Of a stretch of 64,000 bases of DNA, positions 11,791 through 23,330 are shown piece after piece. Position 1 is the stretch's first letter. Each line of letters starts with the position of its first letter. Source of the stretch: Macrolepiota albuminosa (lineage: Eukaryota; Basidiomycota; Agaricomycetes; Agaricales; Agaricaceae). Below the pieces are notes generated by a model that did no database searches, was not told the origin of the DNA, and saw only the letters and a program-made list of their open reading frames with translations. The position numbers were made by a program, and so were the translations under genes. The stretch spans positions 1,536,183 through 1,600,182 of the forward strand of contig JAMWFC010000117.1 of NCBI GenBank assembly GCA_027475525.1. Direction: 5' to 3'.

Positions 11791-12833
11791 TGATGACGCC
11801 AACTGTGGTTGGGTGCGCTGGATGTATACGCAGTACAACGCCGTCTCCAGCGCCTGGCGTACGGGTTTGTGAGGAGTCCCGGCAGGGTCCTGGTGTGCTC
11901 AAGCAGAGGTGATAGGGCGATGCGCTAGATGATAGTGCCTCGGGTGCTACCTAGCAAGTGGTAAGCGTTGTAGTTTAGGAGAAGTTATAGAGAATAAAAC
12001 GAATAGCGCAGCGTAGCGTGCCCGTAGGTGGCACCGTAAACGACGAAGATGAGATAGATGAAGCTAGCGCCGAACTTGGTGACAAAGTCAGGCAATGCTA
12101 GCGCAATTTGAACGCTAAGTGTAACTGGGTGCTCAAGAGGTTACGATTCGTTGGTATATACATGGCAAGTAGCTAGTTTTTATACTATGCACTACAGTAT
12201 TTCCAAAATAAGTCCATTGACGGCGCTACCAATTAGCGCCTCTCTTCGTGGCTGTAGCTAACAGCCACCTGTCAACGGCAACCTGCAGCACATGGGTGAC
12301 GGCGACCAACGGCGACTCTAAAACTACTTAGAAGTGGTACGAGTTTGCTCACTTTTTAATGTAATTTAATTGGCCATGCCATCCCAGAGTATGGTCAGGG
12401 AATCCTCAACAGACGCTGTGAGCGCTAATTCCGGCGCTAAACATTGTACCATCTTTTGATAGATTTAAATGCTGGGTCTGCGTGTATCCTGTCTCGTCAT
12501 TATTGATTCCTTTAGACTTCTGATTGAGGTGCCTCGGTGATTGACAGTGCCAATTGCTAACTCCTTTCAGTATTGATCGGAGTTTGGTCAGAGTCACCTC
12601 CCGCCGTTGTGCTAGCACTATGAGTTCTGAGCCTTCTTGGTCTTTAAAGTAACTGAGTGAAGTGCGCTGAGGGGCTGATACTGGTGATTGAGATGAATGG
12701 ATAAGTCTTGCCATAGAGCACCCGCACTAGGGCTGCTCTGTACCCAAGGCTGGTCGCTAGAGTCTCTAGTGTGTCAAGTGTTGGTTGGCCTATAATGTCC
12801 CTTGATGTGCTCAGCCCGAGTAGAAGCCTATCA
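11791..12833 (-). repeat. G1 5' LTR (family LTR-B)
   Basis: 1,043 bp. The plus strand begins TGATGACGCCAACTG and ends GTAGAAGCCTATCA. It adjoins the PBS and gag, so it is the 5' LTR of the minus-strand element G1. It shares its first 10 bases and TATCA end with LTR-A, but the interior differs. The base after the LTR starts ACGC, the usual CG-core target; the matching left duplication is outside the window. Confidence 0.8.
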
Positions 12834-12837
12834 ACGC

Positions 12838-14130
12838 CTCAACATCCTCCAACAGCACCACGATCACAAGCTCTGTGGCCATCCGGGAATCTGTAAGACA
12901 CTCCAACTTATCTCCTGCACTTACTTCTGGCCAGGAATGAAGAAGGACGTCACCCAGTATGTCTGAGTGTGCGAACCCTGCCTCCAGGCCAAGGTTCCCC
13001 AGCACCGCCTCTACGGACTCCTCAAGTCCCTGCCTGTGGGGAGGTGCCCATGGTCATCAATCTCTATGGATCACATCGTCAAGCTCCTGGAGTCGGAAGG
13101 GTACAATGCCATCCTCGTCATTATCTGCAGACTCACCAAGCAGGCCATCTTTGTCCCATGCTACATCACCAACGACGCTCCAAAATTCGCCCAGCTCTTC
13201 CTCAAACACGTGTTCTTGAAGCACGGACTGCCTGACGACATCGTCTCCGACTGAGGCCCCCTCTTTGTCTCGAAGTTCTGGACATCTCTGTGCAAGGTCC
13301 TCAGCGTCCGGACCAACCTGTCGACTGCTTACCACCTGGAGACCAACGGCCAGACCAAACATGTCAACCAGACCCTCAAACAGTACCTCCGGATCTACGT
13401 CAATTACCTCCAGAACGACTGGTGCGCAGAGCTCCCTCTTGCTGAGTTCACTTATAACAACACCCCCCACTCCACCACTGGGGTGTCCCCTTTCTTCGCA
13501 AACAAGGAATACCACCCCCAGTTGATCCTGTCCCTCCAGGATATCCTGGCCCATGCTGCCCACAAAGTGGCCCAGAACCTCCAGGACCTCTACGAATTCC
13601 TTCGAAGTGAAGTCGACATCACGAATAAGGCCTACTCTAAGCATGCAAACCTCTGATGGGAGAACACGCCCGACTAGCCCCCCAGGACCCTAGTCTGGCT
13701 CAACCAACGCAACCTCCAGACCCGGCGCCCCTCAGTAAAACTCGACCACAAGCACTTCGGCCTCTTCAAGATTGTCCAGAAGGTATCCTCCCACGCTTAC
13801 CAGCTCAACCTCCCTCTGGGCCTCAAGGGGCTGCATCCCATGTTCCATGTCCGACTCCTCAAAAAACATGCCCCGGACCCGCTCTCCAGACAACACCCCG
13901 ACTGACCCCCACCTCTCGAAGTAGACAACAAGTATTATTACGAGGTGGACCATGTTCTCGACTCCCGAATTATCTGCGGGCAAGTAAACTACCTTGTACA
14001 ATGGGTCGGCTATGGACCAGAAGACGACACCTGGGAACTCCCAGGAAACCTGAAGACCGCCCCCTACAAGCTCTGGGAGTTTCACCGGGCCCACCTCAGC
14101 AAGCCCCATGCTCCCCGGGGTTGAAACCCC
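12838..14130 (+). pseudogene. Chromodomain Gypsy integrase remnant
   Basis: One frame carries the integrase zinc-binding domain (HDHKLCGHPG...YFWPGMKKDV...CEPC), the catalytic core (SSISMDHI; HGLPDDIVSD; FTYNNTPHSTTGVSPF), then LHPMFHVRLLKKH and a C-terminal chromodomain (YYEVDHVLDSR...YLVQWVGYGPEDDTWE). This is the domain order of chromoviruses (Tf1/Ty3 type). Stops interrupt it (near 12,963, 13,252, 13,655, 13,672, 13,905), several explained by CGA to TGA. The 5' part (gag, RT) is absent; the G1 LTR boundary at 12,833 cuts it, so G1 inserted into it. Confidence 0.85.
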
Positions 14131-14459
14131 ACAGATGGCCTACAAGGGCACAACCCTTGCCTCTGGATTCATCCAGGATTCAACTCCCACCCATAAGTTT
14201 TCCAATTTCCTTTCCCTGTCTCTTATTTTTCTATACTTACCAAAAGCAATCCCAGATATCTATATACACACTACTGTTACACTAGATACACATCTCCAAA
14301 AAGACTACCAAAAGAGAGAGGAACCCCCTATGACCTTGAAGGTCCCCCGGCACTTCCCAACGCCCCCACCCCACTACCGGATGCCTCCCTTGACACCCCC
14401 GACTCTGTGGCCGCCAGAGGAGCCCCCATTGTAGCCTCCATCAACAACAACACCATGGC
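14131..14459. other. Sequence between chromovirus remnant and LTR-B fragment
   Basis: Probable 3' flank of the chromovirus remnant. It contains only short proline-rich open frames; no gene recognised. Confidence 0.3.
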
Positions 14460-15424
14460 CACGGCACTCTACTACAGGACTTATCCATTTACCTTAATTG
14501 CTAGCTACCAAGCCTTCAGCACACTCCATTTACCTATTCCAAGGATGAAGGAGGCTCAGAATGTATAGTGCTAACACAACAGTAGGAGGGGATTCTAACC
14601 AAACCCTGATCACTTCCAGAAGGAGTCAGCAGTAGGCGCTGCCATTTGACAAGGCACTTCAATTAGAAGTCTAAAAGGACTAATGACAGCGGCACAGGAT
14701 ATACTTAAACCTGACATCTGGACCTGTCAGAAACTGGTATAATGAGTGGTGCTGACATCAGCATTCACGGCGTCTGTCAAGGATTTTCCGACCATGCCCT
14801 GGAACAGCCTGGCCAATCGGAGTTATAGTAAAAAGTGAGCAGACTTGTATAATTCTAAGTCAATATAGAGTCGCTGTTGGTCACCATGGATCATAATGCC
14901 GTTAGTTGCCGTCATCCATGTGCAAAAGGTTGCCGTTGACAGGTTACCATTAGAGGAAACCATGAGGAGAGGCATTAGGAGGTAGTGCCGCAGATGGACT
15001 TTTTATCTTGGCAAACATGGTAGTGCATAGTATATAAAATAGCTACTTCACATGTATATAACAATGAATTGTAACCTCTTGAGCACACAGTTACACTTAG
15101 CATTCAAATCGCGCTAGCTTTCTCTGACTTTGTCACTAAGTCAGGCGCTAGCCTCGTCTATCTTGTCTTCATTGTTTTTGGTGCCACCTATGGACACAAT
15201 ACACTGCGCTACTTATCTTTTCTTCTATATCTTTGTTTAAGCTATGACACTTACCATCTGCCAAGTAGCACCCGAGGTGCTATAATCTAGCGCATCGTTC
15301 TATCACCTCCACTCAAGCACACCAGGACCCTGTCAGAACTCCTCACAACTACATACACCAAGCGCTGGAGACAGTGTTGTATTGCATATATGTCCAGTGC
15401 ACCCAACTACAGTTGGCATCATCA
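14460..15424 (+). repeat. Truncated LTR-B copy
   Basis: Reverse complement of the LTR-B copy at 11,791-12,833 (shared blocks: GACTTATCCATT, GCGTCTGTCAAGGATT, AAAAAGTGAGCAGAC, and the end GTTGGCATCATCA). The first roughly 130 bp of the LTR are missing on the left. Many differences are C/T or G/A at former CpGs. Confidence 0.75.
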
Positions 15425-15915
15425 TCGCTGTGAACAGGTTGCCATTACCTGCAACTACAAGGAGAGGCACTAATTGGTAGCGCTGCAAATGGATCTATTT
15501 CAAAAATATAGTAGTGCATAGTATAAAAGATAGCTACTCTGTATGTATATAACAACAAATCATAACCCTTGAGCACCCAAGTTATACTTAGCATTCAAAT
15601 TGCACTAGCTTGGCCGAATGTTGCCACCAAGTTGGGTGCTAACCTTGTTTATCTCGTTTTCATCGTTTGCAGTGCCACCTACAGGCATATCACATTGTGC
15701 TATTTGTCTTCATCTCTGTATCTTTGCTTAAGCTATGGTGCTTACAGTTTGCCAGGTAGTTTCCAAGGCACTATTTTCTAGCATGTTGTTCTATCACATT
15801 TGTTTGAGCACACTGGGACTCTGTCAGGACTCCTTACAACTACACACACCAGATGCTGGAGACAGTATTGTACTGCGTATATGTCCAGCACATCCAACCC
15901 AGGTTGGTGTCATCA
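15425..15915 (+). repeat. Second, more truncated LTR-B copy
   Basis: Begins inside LTR-B (GTGAACAGGTTGCCATTACC) and ends GGTTGGTGTCATCA. It abuts the previous copy directly in the same orientation, as if one copy had been joined to the 3' half of another by recombination. Confidence 0.7.
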
Positions 15916-16014
15916 CTGTTGATTATTTTTTGTTAAGATTAACTGTCCTGTTGTTTTGATCTGTTATGCCACTCTCATGAACACAAAAAACCACACACTA
16001 TTCAATGATTACAC

Positions 16015-16090
16015 AAGGGGGACTCAAACCCTCAAATTGTGCACTAGAAGGAATATAGACTGACAATATTTTGCTAGACCACAGGACATT
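16015..16090 (-). ncRNA. tRNA-like sequence 1
   Basis: The minus strand has a TGTGGTCTAGCA A-box-like and a GGTTTGAGTCC B-box-like element at tRNA spacing. No clean cloverleaf; probably a tRNA-derived SINE head or pseudogene. Confidence 0.25.
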
Positions 16091-16229
16091 GTAAATAAAA
16101 CTACAACTTTACTTTGTTTATCCTACTGTGTAGTAAATAACAATTAGTAAAAAGAAGTTGAGTCTTGTCTAATGTGCATACAACCTTACTTTGTTTATCA
16201 TACTGTGTAGTAAATAACAATTAGTAAAA

Positions 16230-16508
16230 TGCTAGCATCATGAAGTTGATCTGTTCAAAACTCTAGAAATTACTGAAGAAAGATAGAATGGATGAACTTG
16301 CATGTGTGTTTATTGCAGCACATGTGACAAGTGATGATACACCAGAGCTGGCTATCTTTGTCAGATAGCCCAGGACAAAGGTAGCCTAGCCACAGTGTGT
16401 CATCAACTGGTCACATGCACTGAAATGAACACATGCACAGATTCATGCTTTCTATTCTTCTGCAGAAATTTCTGGAGTTTTGAACGGATCAAATTAATGA
16501 TGCTAGCA
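16230..16508. mobile_element. Fold-back (MITE-like) element
   Basis: A 279-bp imperfect palindrome: ends TGCTAGCATCAT and ATGATGCTAGCA, with the two arms (about 130 bp each, meeting near 16,370) matching in reverse complement with scattered mismatches (GTTCAAAACTC..AGAAAT; CTATCTTTGTC..GATAGCC). No ORF. No clear target duplication. Confidence 0.7.
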
Positions 16509-16535
16509 GATGCCAGCAGCCTGCTGCTCTAATAT

Positions 16536-16614
16536 GCACTAGTGGGAGTTGAACCCGCCTCTTGTGCACAATATGAAATATTAATGTATCAATATTCCAT
16601 TGGACCACAAGTGC
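16536..16614 (-). ncRNA. tRNA-like sequence 2
   Basis: Minus strand: 5' GCACTTG and 3' CTAGTGC pair at 6 of 7 positions as an acceptor stem, with A-box TGGTCCAATGG and B-box GGTTCAACTCC. Likely a tRNA-derived SINE or tRNA pseudogene. Confidence 0.35.
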
Positions 16615-16694
16615 TTACTAAAAGTCAGTACAGTATACATGTAGTGCAAAAATGCAGCAGTATATAAAAGACACCATTATATGTTATTAAGGTA

Positions 16695-16770
16695 GACTAG
16701 GAGAGTTGAACCTGCCACTCCACACAATACTGAATATCAATTGACAAATATTCCACTGAACCACTGGGAC
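16695..16770 (-). ncRNA. tRNA-like sequence 3
   Basis: Minus strand with A-box TGGTTCAGTGG and B-box GGTTCAACTCT; acceptor stem poor. Similar in layout to sequence 2 (AATATT..ATTGTG between the boxes), suggesting a common family. Confidence 0.3.
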
Positions 16771-17330
16771 TGGTTGCAACCTTATGGTATACACATAGAT
16801 TGGTCAAAAGACACTATCTTGGTAAATTCATTTGATCCATTCATCTTCATGGATGGGACACAGGTCCACCAGACTTGTTTCCCCTCTTTCAACCCAACAC
16901 CGTCCCTACTAAATTGGTTGTCATTTATACACAGGAAGATTTCTTTGGATGTCAGCTACTGTCCGCTGATATCAGCTGTTGCGGCTCACATGCCAATGTC
17001 AGCTACTGTCTGCTGGCATGCCAGTGGACAGTGGACACTTATGCATCCTCTTCCACCCTTCCCCCTCTTTCTCCCCAGTGCCATCCTCTCCACTCCCCAC
17101 ACTACCTCACATGCCACCCTGCTTCTCTCCCCCCTGACCTGATGTCCAACATCTGCTACATCTACTGGCGTACCAGCAGACACCCACGCTCCTCCCTGCT
17201 CTCTGAGATGCCACTTCATGTGGCAGATGCCTATGCACCCCGTTTCCTTCTCTCCCGCCCTGATGCCAGGTGATGCCAGAGGTTGCCAACAGATTTCTGT
17301 AGATGCTGATGGATACCAGCAGATATCCAG
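16771..17330. repeat. Degenerate short-motif repeat region
   Basis: Loose reiterations of GATGCCAGC/TGTCAGCTACTG-like motifs and pyrimidine-rich DNA. It continues after the LTR-B insertion at 19,315. No coding sequence recognised. Confidence 0.4.
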
Positions 17331-19314
17331 TGATGACGCCAACTGTAGTTGGATGCGCTGGACGTTGATGACGCCCAAAGTTTGGTTAGCAACAAATATT
17401 ACTATAGTGTTACCGTACCAATTGCTTGCGTTGGGCGCGCTATAAGTGATGTGAGGAGTCCCGGGCAGGTCCCAGAGAACGCGCCTATGAAAAAGGGGGA
17501 AAATCGGTAACGGGGTCGGCAAGTGTCAAGCGCTAAGGTAAAGCACTTAGGGAAGGAGCGGTAAGTGAACACGGCAAAGGTAAGCGGCAAGAACCCAGTA
17601 TGCTTAGCGAGGTCTAAGCGTCAATAATGCCTGCCGTAGCTGCAAGGCGTGGATGTGTCGAGTGTTGGTGAGCATCTGTAACTGCCGATGAGTTTGACGT
17701 TGCCGACCGTAAATGAGCTCTTGGACGTAAGGGAGACTGAAGAAAGGGGAGCAGGAAACTCTGGTCTATTGTTCGATTTACAAGTCGGTAAGTACTTTTA
17801 TACTACAATGAGTTCGCCGTCGCCAGTGGCTAATGACGTCAGAGTGCGGTAAACTAGAAAATTTATAGGGGTAGCTCCAATGGTTTCAGATCCCTACCAT
17901 CCATTCAAGAACCTTAGCGATGCCAGGCAACAGATTGCAAAGCTAAACCATCAATCCATCACCCTTCTGTCTGTCCAAAAGGCTTAGCGGTGTCAGGCGC
18001 CAGATTGAGGCGCTAAGCGGTGTCAGACGCCAAGGTCAAATGCCAAGCTGTCCATCAGTTTTTGATAGATCATCAGGCTTCTCGCTAAGCGCTGTCGTCA
18101 GTGACTGATGCCATCTGTCAGTTGTCATTCTGTCTGCCGTTGGCGCTATCATTGATTGGATCTGCTTCTTGCCATGCGCGGCCGTCAAATATTGCCAAAA
18201 TTAGTTAGTTAGCGCGCGCTAAGGTATCCCGAGCCCGTGCCGCGTTGCCGTAGCCTGCCGTTGATGCGCTGTTCCTGTATGGGGTCCTATTAACGTATAC
18301 GCAGTACAACACCGTCTCCGGCGCTTGGCGTGCGTAATTATAAGAAGTCCTGACAGAGTCCTGGTGTGCTTGAGCAAAGATGATAAAATGACACACTAGA
18401 TGATAGCGCCTTGCGTGCTACCTGGCAAACAGTAAGCATTGTAGTTTACACAAAGATATAGAAGAACAGGCGAGTAGCACAGCGTAGTGTGCCTATAGAT
18501 GGCACTGTAAACAACAAAGATGAGATAAACAAGGCTAGTCCCCGACTTAGTGACAAAGTCTGAGCAAGCTAGCGCAATTTGAATGCTAAGTGTAACTTGG
18601 ATGTTCAAGAGGTTACAATTTGTTGTTATGTACATCCAGAAAGCTATCTTTCATACTATGCGCAACTATATTTTTAAAATAAGTCCATTCATGGTGCTAC
18701 CAATTAGCGCCTCTCCTTGTGGTTGTAGGTAACGGCAACCAGCACACATAGGGCAACGGCAACCAATGGCGTTATAGCCTATTGGCCACGGCGACTCTAA
18801 ACTGACTTGAACTTTGTATGAGTCTGCTTACTTTTTAGTGTAATTCCGATTGGCCAGGCCTTGGCAGGGTATGGTCAGAAAATTCTTGACAGACACCATA
18901 AGTTCTGCTGCTGGCATTAAACCTGGTATCAATTCTTGATGGATAAAATGTCAGGCTAGAGTATATCCTGTTCCATTGCTGCTGATTCTTTAGACTTCTG
19001 ATTGAAGTGCCTCGTCCAATGGCAGCGCCTAATACTAACCCCTTTATGGAACTGATTGGAGTTTGGTCAAAGTTGTGTCCCTGCTGTCATGCTAATGTCA
19101 TGAGTCCTGGGTCTTCTAATTCTCTAAAGTCAACAAGTGGTGTATGCTGAAGGCTTAGTAGTGGTAGTTTAGACTGATAAACAATGCCTATAATTGAGCG
19201 CTTAGGCCTGTAGTGTCCTGTGTCTGAGAAGATCACTAAGGTCTCAAGTATGGCCTGTGTCCATAGGCCTGTAGTGTGCCCCTTGATGTGCTCAGTCCGA
19301 GTAGAAGCCCATCA
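17331..19314 (-). repeat. LTR-B solo copy, split by a nested LTR-A
   Basis: The plus strand starts TGATGACGCCAACTGTAG and ends GTAGAAGCCCATCA. It is interrupted after 35 bp by the LTR-A copy at 17,366-18,292. The flanks are CCAG (17,327-17,330) and CTGG (19,315-19,318), which are the two products expected if an original CCGG duplication lost its CpG by deamination on opposite strands. Confidence 0.8.
17366..18292 (-). repeat. Solo LTR-A nested in LTR-B
   Basis: 927 bp, TGATGACGCCCAAAG to GGGGTCCTATTA (terminal CA mutated to TA). Flanked by a perfect 4-bp duplication ACGT (17,362-17,365 and 18,293-18,296). Removing it and one ACGT restores a continuous LTR-B sequence, which fixes both the boundaries and the duplication size. 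Confidence 0.92.
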
Positions 19315-20170
19315 CTGGTGGATGCCAACAGATATACAACGGATGTTGATGGATGCCAACAGATGTCAGCAGGTCACAATGGCTGCCAACAAACTCCAAT
19401 GGATGCCAGCTGATGGCTGATGATGCCAACGCCCTTTTCAAGCTGCAAAAACTCTTTTGGGAGGTATGCCACCCCCCTTCCACCTCAAAATATCCATACA
19501 GGGACCTGCAGAAACATAGGTGGGCATCTATTCATTGTGTCATCCAACTTTTGAATCTATCCATTAGTAATGGACCTGTGGTGCAATGGTTAAACATGTG
19601 TTCCATTGCTGGAGGCTTGCTCAAGGCCAGAGATTCGATTCCCCCCCACAGGCATAAGGAAAATCAGAGTTGCCTTTTTTTTTCTGGTCCAACCAGCTTC
19701 CGTGGACCTGTGTAGGCCTCTGCAGATGTCTGCTGGTGCCCTGCGCAGGCCTGCGTGGGCCTGCATAGATTTAAGTCTGTTGATGTACATCTGTGTAGAT
19801 GTCCGCTGGTGGCTTGCATAGACCTGTGTAGGTCTGCAGGGCCTTTTTGTGGACATATGCTGGTGTCGGAGGTGGGAAAAGGAGGGAAGAGGAGGCATGC
19901 AGCCTTGAGTTATTGTAGGGAGGAAAGGAGAGGAGAGGGAAGTGGGGAACCTCGAGGAGGGTTTATTCATGCCATGACATCTGCCAATGGAGGAGGTTTT
20001 CACTCATGGGCTGATGCCCGCTGGCAGCTGCTGATGCACATTGACGTCTGCTAGTATCTGCTGGCATCTGCAGGGCCTGCATGTGCATGTGTGTGCCTGC
20101 CTTTTATTGATCCACTAAACCGTGTCATACAGCACATTGTGACACATCCATGGCTCTGTATTCTATGGCA
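19315..20170. repeat. Degenerate GATGCCAAC/CTGCTGGT repeat region
   Basis: Continuation of the region before the LTR-B insertion: repeated GATGCCAACAGAT-like words at 19,320-19,440 and TCTGCTGGTG/CCTGTGTAGG words at 19,700-20,090. Apart from the tRNA-like sequence at 19,575 no gene is recognised. Confidence 0.4.
19575..19652 (+). tRNA. tRNA-like gene or SINE head
   Basis: Perfect 7-bp acceptor stem (CCTGTGG with CCACAGG), A-box TGGTGCAATGGT and B-box AGATTCGATTCC. The D and anticodon arms do not fold cleanly and no anticodon can be assigned, so a tRNA-derived SINE or pseudogene is as likely as a functional tRNA. Confidence 0.3.
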
Positions 20171-20249
20171 CTGTGGGCACTGCTCTGCTCCAGTGTAGCG
20201 GACTCCACTGGACACGTATGATATGGCACAAAGCAAGCTCCTGTACAAC

Positions 20250-21960
20250 GTATGACATATACTATTGTGATGTCTCTATATGGAAAAACAAAGGCTCTAT
20301 TCATCAGATGTCCAAACAATTTAATAACATTGTCAATGCAGAGTTTGGAAAAGGCCACTACCTGGGTCCCTTTATCAGAGATCAAATCAAACAAGCAATT
20401 GGCTCGTTTCAAACATTCTCTTTACATATCATTCCAAAGCCCAACAAACCCAGAAAATTCTGTCTTATCCAGAACCTATTATTTCCACACAAAAACACAC
20501 TTTTGAGTAATGTACAAGCAATTAATCATGCCATCAATTCTGCACAATTCCCTTGTACCAGAGGCACTTTTAATAGCACATATCTGCTCATTGCCAGGTT
20601 ACCACCAGGCTTCCAAGCAGCAATCAGAGATGTCAAAGAAGTATATAGGACCATGCCAATAGAGCCCAGTCAATGGCCAGGGGCTGGTCATTAAGTTTTG
20701 AGAACCAGACTCATTTGCCATTGATACAATGGACTGCTTTGGGCTTGGCTCAGGATGCAGAGCTTATGGAGCAGTGGGTGATGCAGGAGCACAGATTATG
20801 CAAGTGCACAGCATGGAACCAGTGTCAAAGTGGGTTGATGACCATATTTTCTTCAGAGTTAAAAAAAGAATATATGTCAAGTTATAACAAAATGCAAGAA
20901 GGGTGCAGAAAAGACATTGAAAAGGAAGGTGGAAAAATGCAGAAAGGAGGGTGAATTTAGTATCAAAGAAAGAAAGACAGCAATGATGAAGCAGAAGAGT
21001 ACAACAAGGACATGTCAAGCAAAATCCAAGATTTATCCTATACTTCCAAATGGTCAGAAGAGGACAACCTATACTCCTATGCCATTCAGGATGTGGATGA
21101 TATTGGAGAAGCTGAATATTCCATAGAAAAAGCATAAAGACATCCCCTTTGGACATGTGGTGCCATACATTGGTTTTTGATGGGACCTGGAGCACCAAGA
21201 GGTCAGCATGTCCAAGGAAAAAAGGGAGAAATACTCCTAGGCCATTGCAGAGTGGAAAAAGTCAAAGTCTCACAACCTGGAAGAGGCTCAGCAACTATAT
21301 GAAAAGCTCCTACATGCTTGCTGCATCATATCCAGAGGAAGAGCATATCTGGCAAGGCTGGAAGCCTTTCTCAGGGTATTCTATAACTGTTCTTTTATGC
21401 CACACACTCTCTCTCCAAAGAGACCATTGAAGACCTGCTCTAGTGGAAGCAAGTACTTTCTCAGCCAATGGCAAGACCAATTCTGGAGGCAAAACCATAT
21501 CTTGACATACAGGCCTACTCCAATGCCAGCCATTGGAATCACTATTGGCAAAAGATGGAGAGCATGGTGACTCAAAGCAGGCTGACAAGCACAGGGTCGA
21601 GACATTGGTTGGGCAGAGGCAATGGGATTTTGCTTCCTCATGTTGACAATTGCAGAAGCCCAAGAAAGGGGGGAACAAATCAAGGTGTTTGGGGACAACA
21701 CCAGAGTTGTGGAAGGCTGGTGGGCAGGAAGAAGTTGCAACAAGCAGATTAACAACATTTTCAAACATGTGCTTAAAGTTTGTCAGTGTTACAGCATCGA
21801 GATATGCACTAGATACATACTGAGCCAGTTTGACCTTGCAGACAATCCTTCCAGAGGTCAGTACCTTCCAGAAAGCCTCTTGTTGCCTGCTGTTCAAATT
21901 CCAGATCAAGCAATTGAGTTCATTATCAACTACAACTATCCAAGCTGTGAGACAAAAAGA
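20250..21960 (+). pseudogene. DIRS-like reverse transcriptase and RNase H remnant
   Basis: RT N-terminal motifs GHYLGPFIRDQIKQAIGSFQ, IIPKPNKPRKFCLIQNLLFP and LPPGFQAAIRDVKEVYRTMP match the RT of tyrosine-recombinase retroelements common in Agaricomycetes. RNase H-like motifs follow (VFGDNTRVVEGWW, LSQFDLADNPSRGQYLP near 21,680-21,870). The frame shifts repeatedly and many stops are present. The segment is strikingly CpG-poor, consistent with great age and methylation-driven decay. Confidence 0.75.
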
Positions 21961-22269
21961 GAAAGTCAGCAAGAGCAAAGAACTGTCAAGGAAGAAGGCA
22001 AAGGAGATATTAAGGCCTTTTAAATGCCTAAAAATCTTGTTGATAAGTGCAGGATGATGAATGGTGGTCATTTTCAAAGTTCTGGTGAGAACACAAGTGC
22101 CAACAGCACTGAAGAAAAGGCAGACATGCCAGCTAACAAATACAAACCAATGCCATACCCAAAGGGCTAAACTCATGTTATCTGCATTAAAGCCCCATGT
22201 GAAAGCATATGAGAGGTTGAGTTATGGTTACCTAGCAAAGGGGAGAGTAACCATGAAATGGAGAATCAA

Positions 22270-23330
22270 CATATTCTATCAGAGAAAAATGTAAAGAATG
22301 TCTTCACAATCATGAACTAAGCATGGGCAGAGTCCACAAAGGAAACCTATGGAACAGGTCTTTTACTGTTTCACATCTTCTGTGATTACAAAAGCATCCC
22401 AGAAGAGGTGCATGCACCGGTTATGCAGGAGGTTCTAGAAGCCTTTGTGGCAGCATTGGCAGGAGCATATTTAAAGTCAGCAATTGAGAACTTCATTGCA
22501 GGGATCAGAGCCTGGCATCTGCTTCACAATGCCAAGTGGAGTTTTGATGGGGCAAGGGTTCAAGCATTATTAAAAGCTGCAAAGAGACTTGCTCTGGCCT
22601 TGTCAAAAAGAAAGAAGAGGCAGCCATGCACACCAGCATTCTTGCAAGCAATGCACAAACAGTTAAAATTAAATTTGGAACACCCAGATCCATTAAACAT
22701 TGCAGTATTTGCTTGTGCCATGATGTGTTTTTATTCAGCAGCTAGACTTGGGGAGTTTACAGTACAAACACTATCATCTTTTTGACCAACTAGTCAACGT
22801 AAAACCAGTCAATGTCATTTGTCAACAGACAGAACAGGGCTGCAAACAATGGCATTCTTTTTATCCAGGACCAAGACAGCAGTACACAGAGAAACAGTGT
22901 TGTAGACAGCACAGAGTGATGTCTTAAACCCAGAGAAAGCTTTAGAAGCTCACTTCCACATCAATGATCTACCAATGGACAGTTCTTTGTTCATGTACAA
23001 GAATAAAAAAGGAAAATTGATGCCTTTAACAAAGAAAAAATTCTTAGAGGTGCTGTCAAAGGCAGCCAAAGAGGCTAACCTTGAGCTGCTACAAGAGCAC
23101 AGCATCTAAATTGGCACAACACTGGAGTACCTTCTGAGGGGAGTTCCATATGAAGCAATAAAGGCAATAGGATGATAGTCCACCAGTGATGCATTCTATG
23201 ATTACCTGTCAAAGCATGAGCAGATCTTAGCACCATATCTGCAGCAGATTCCTTCCCTGTACAAGTCAGTCCTGAGGCTCATGCTAGCATTTAGAAAATA
23301 GGGAATGCAGTCAGAGTGAGTGTACATTCA
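22270..23330 (+). pseudogene. DIRS-like tyrosine recombinase remnant
   Basis: The frame beginning near 22,300 contains TYGTGLLLFHIFCD, then a long open part 22,408-22,785 with IAGIRAWHLLHNAKW and the first catalytic box YSAARLGEF. Further on come GTTLEYLLRGVPYEAIKAIG and DAFYDYLSKHEQILAPYL, the C-terminal box that holds the catalytic tyrosine in this family. The second-box arginine is lost to a stop (HSI-stop-IG) and the usual G.W before SDAF is also hit by stops. Together with the upstream RT this defines a dead DIRS-like element; terminal repeats were not found. Confidence 0.75.

Noticed and set aside
11791..14130. G1 and the adjacent chromovirus as one element
   Set aside because: They are on opposite strands, have unrelated integrases, and the LTR-B end at 12,833 separates them.
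13656..14285. 209-residue Pro-rich open frame
   Set aside because: Out-of-frame reading of the chromovirus integrase/chromodomain sequence.
16109..16229. ACTTTGTTTATC..AATTAGTAAAA repeated with period 77 (16,111 and 16,188)
   Set aside because: Only about 42 bp match and there are mismatches; unlike the other twelve it is not an exact full-length duplication.
21310..22176. 288-residue minus-strand open frame
   Set aside because: It is opposite the DIRS RT/RNase H motifs and is a shadow frame.
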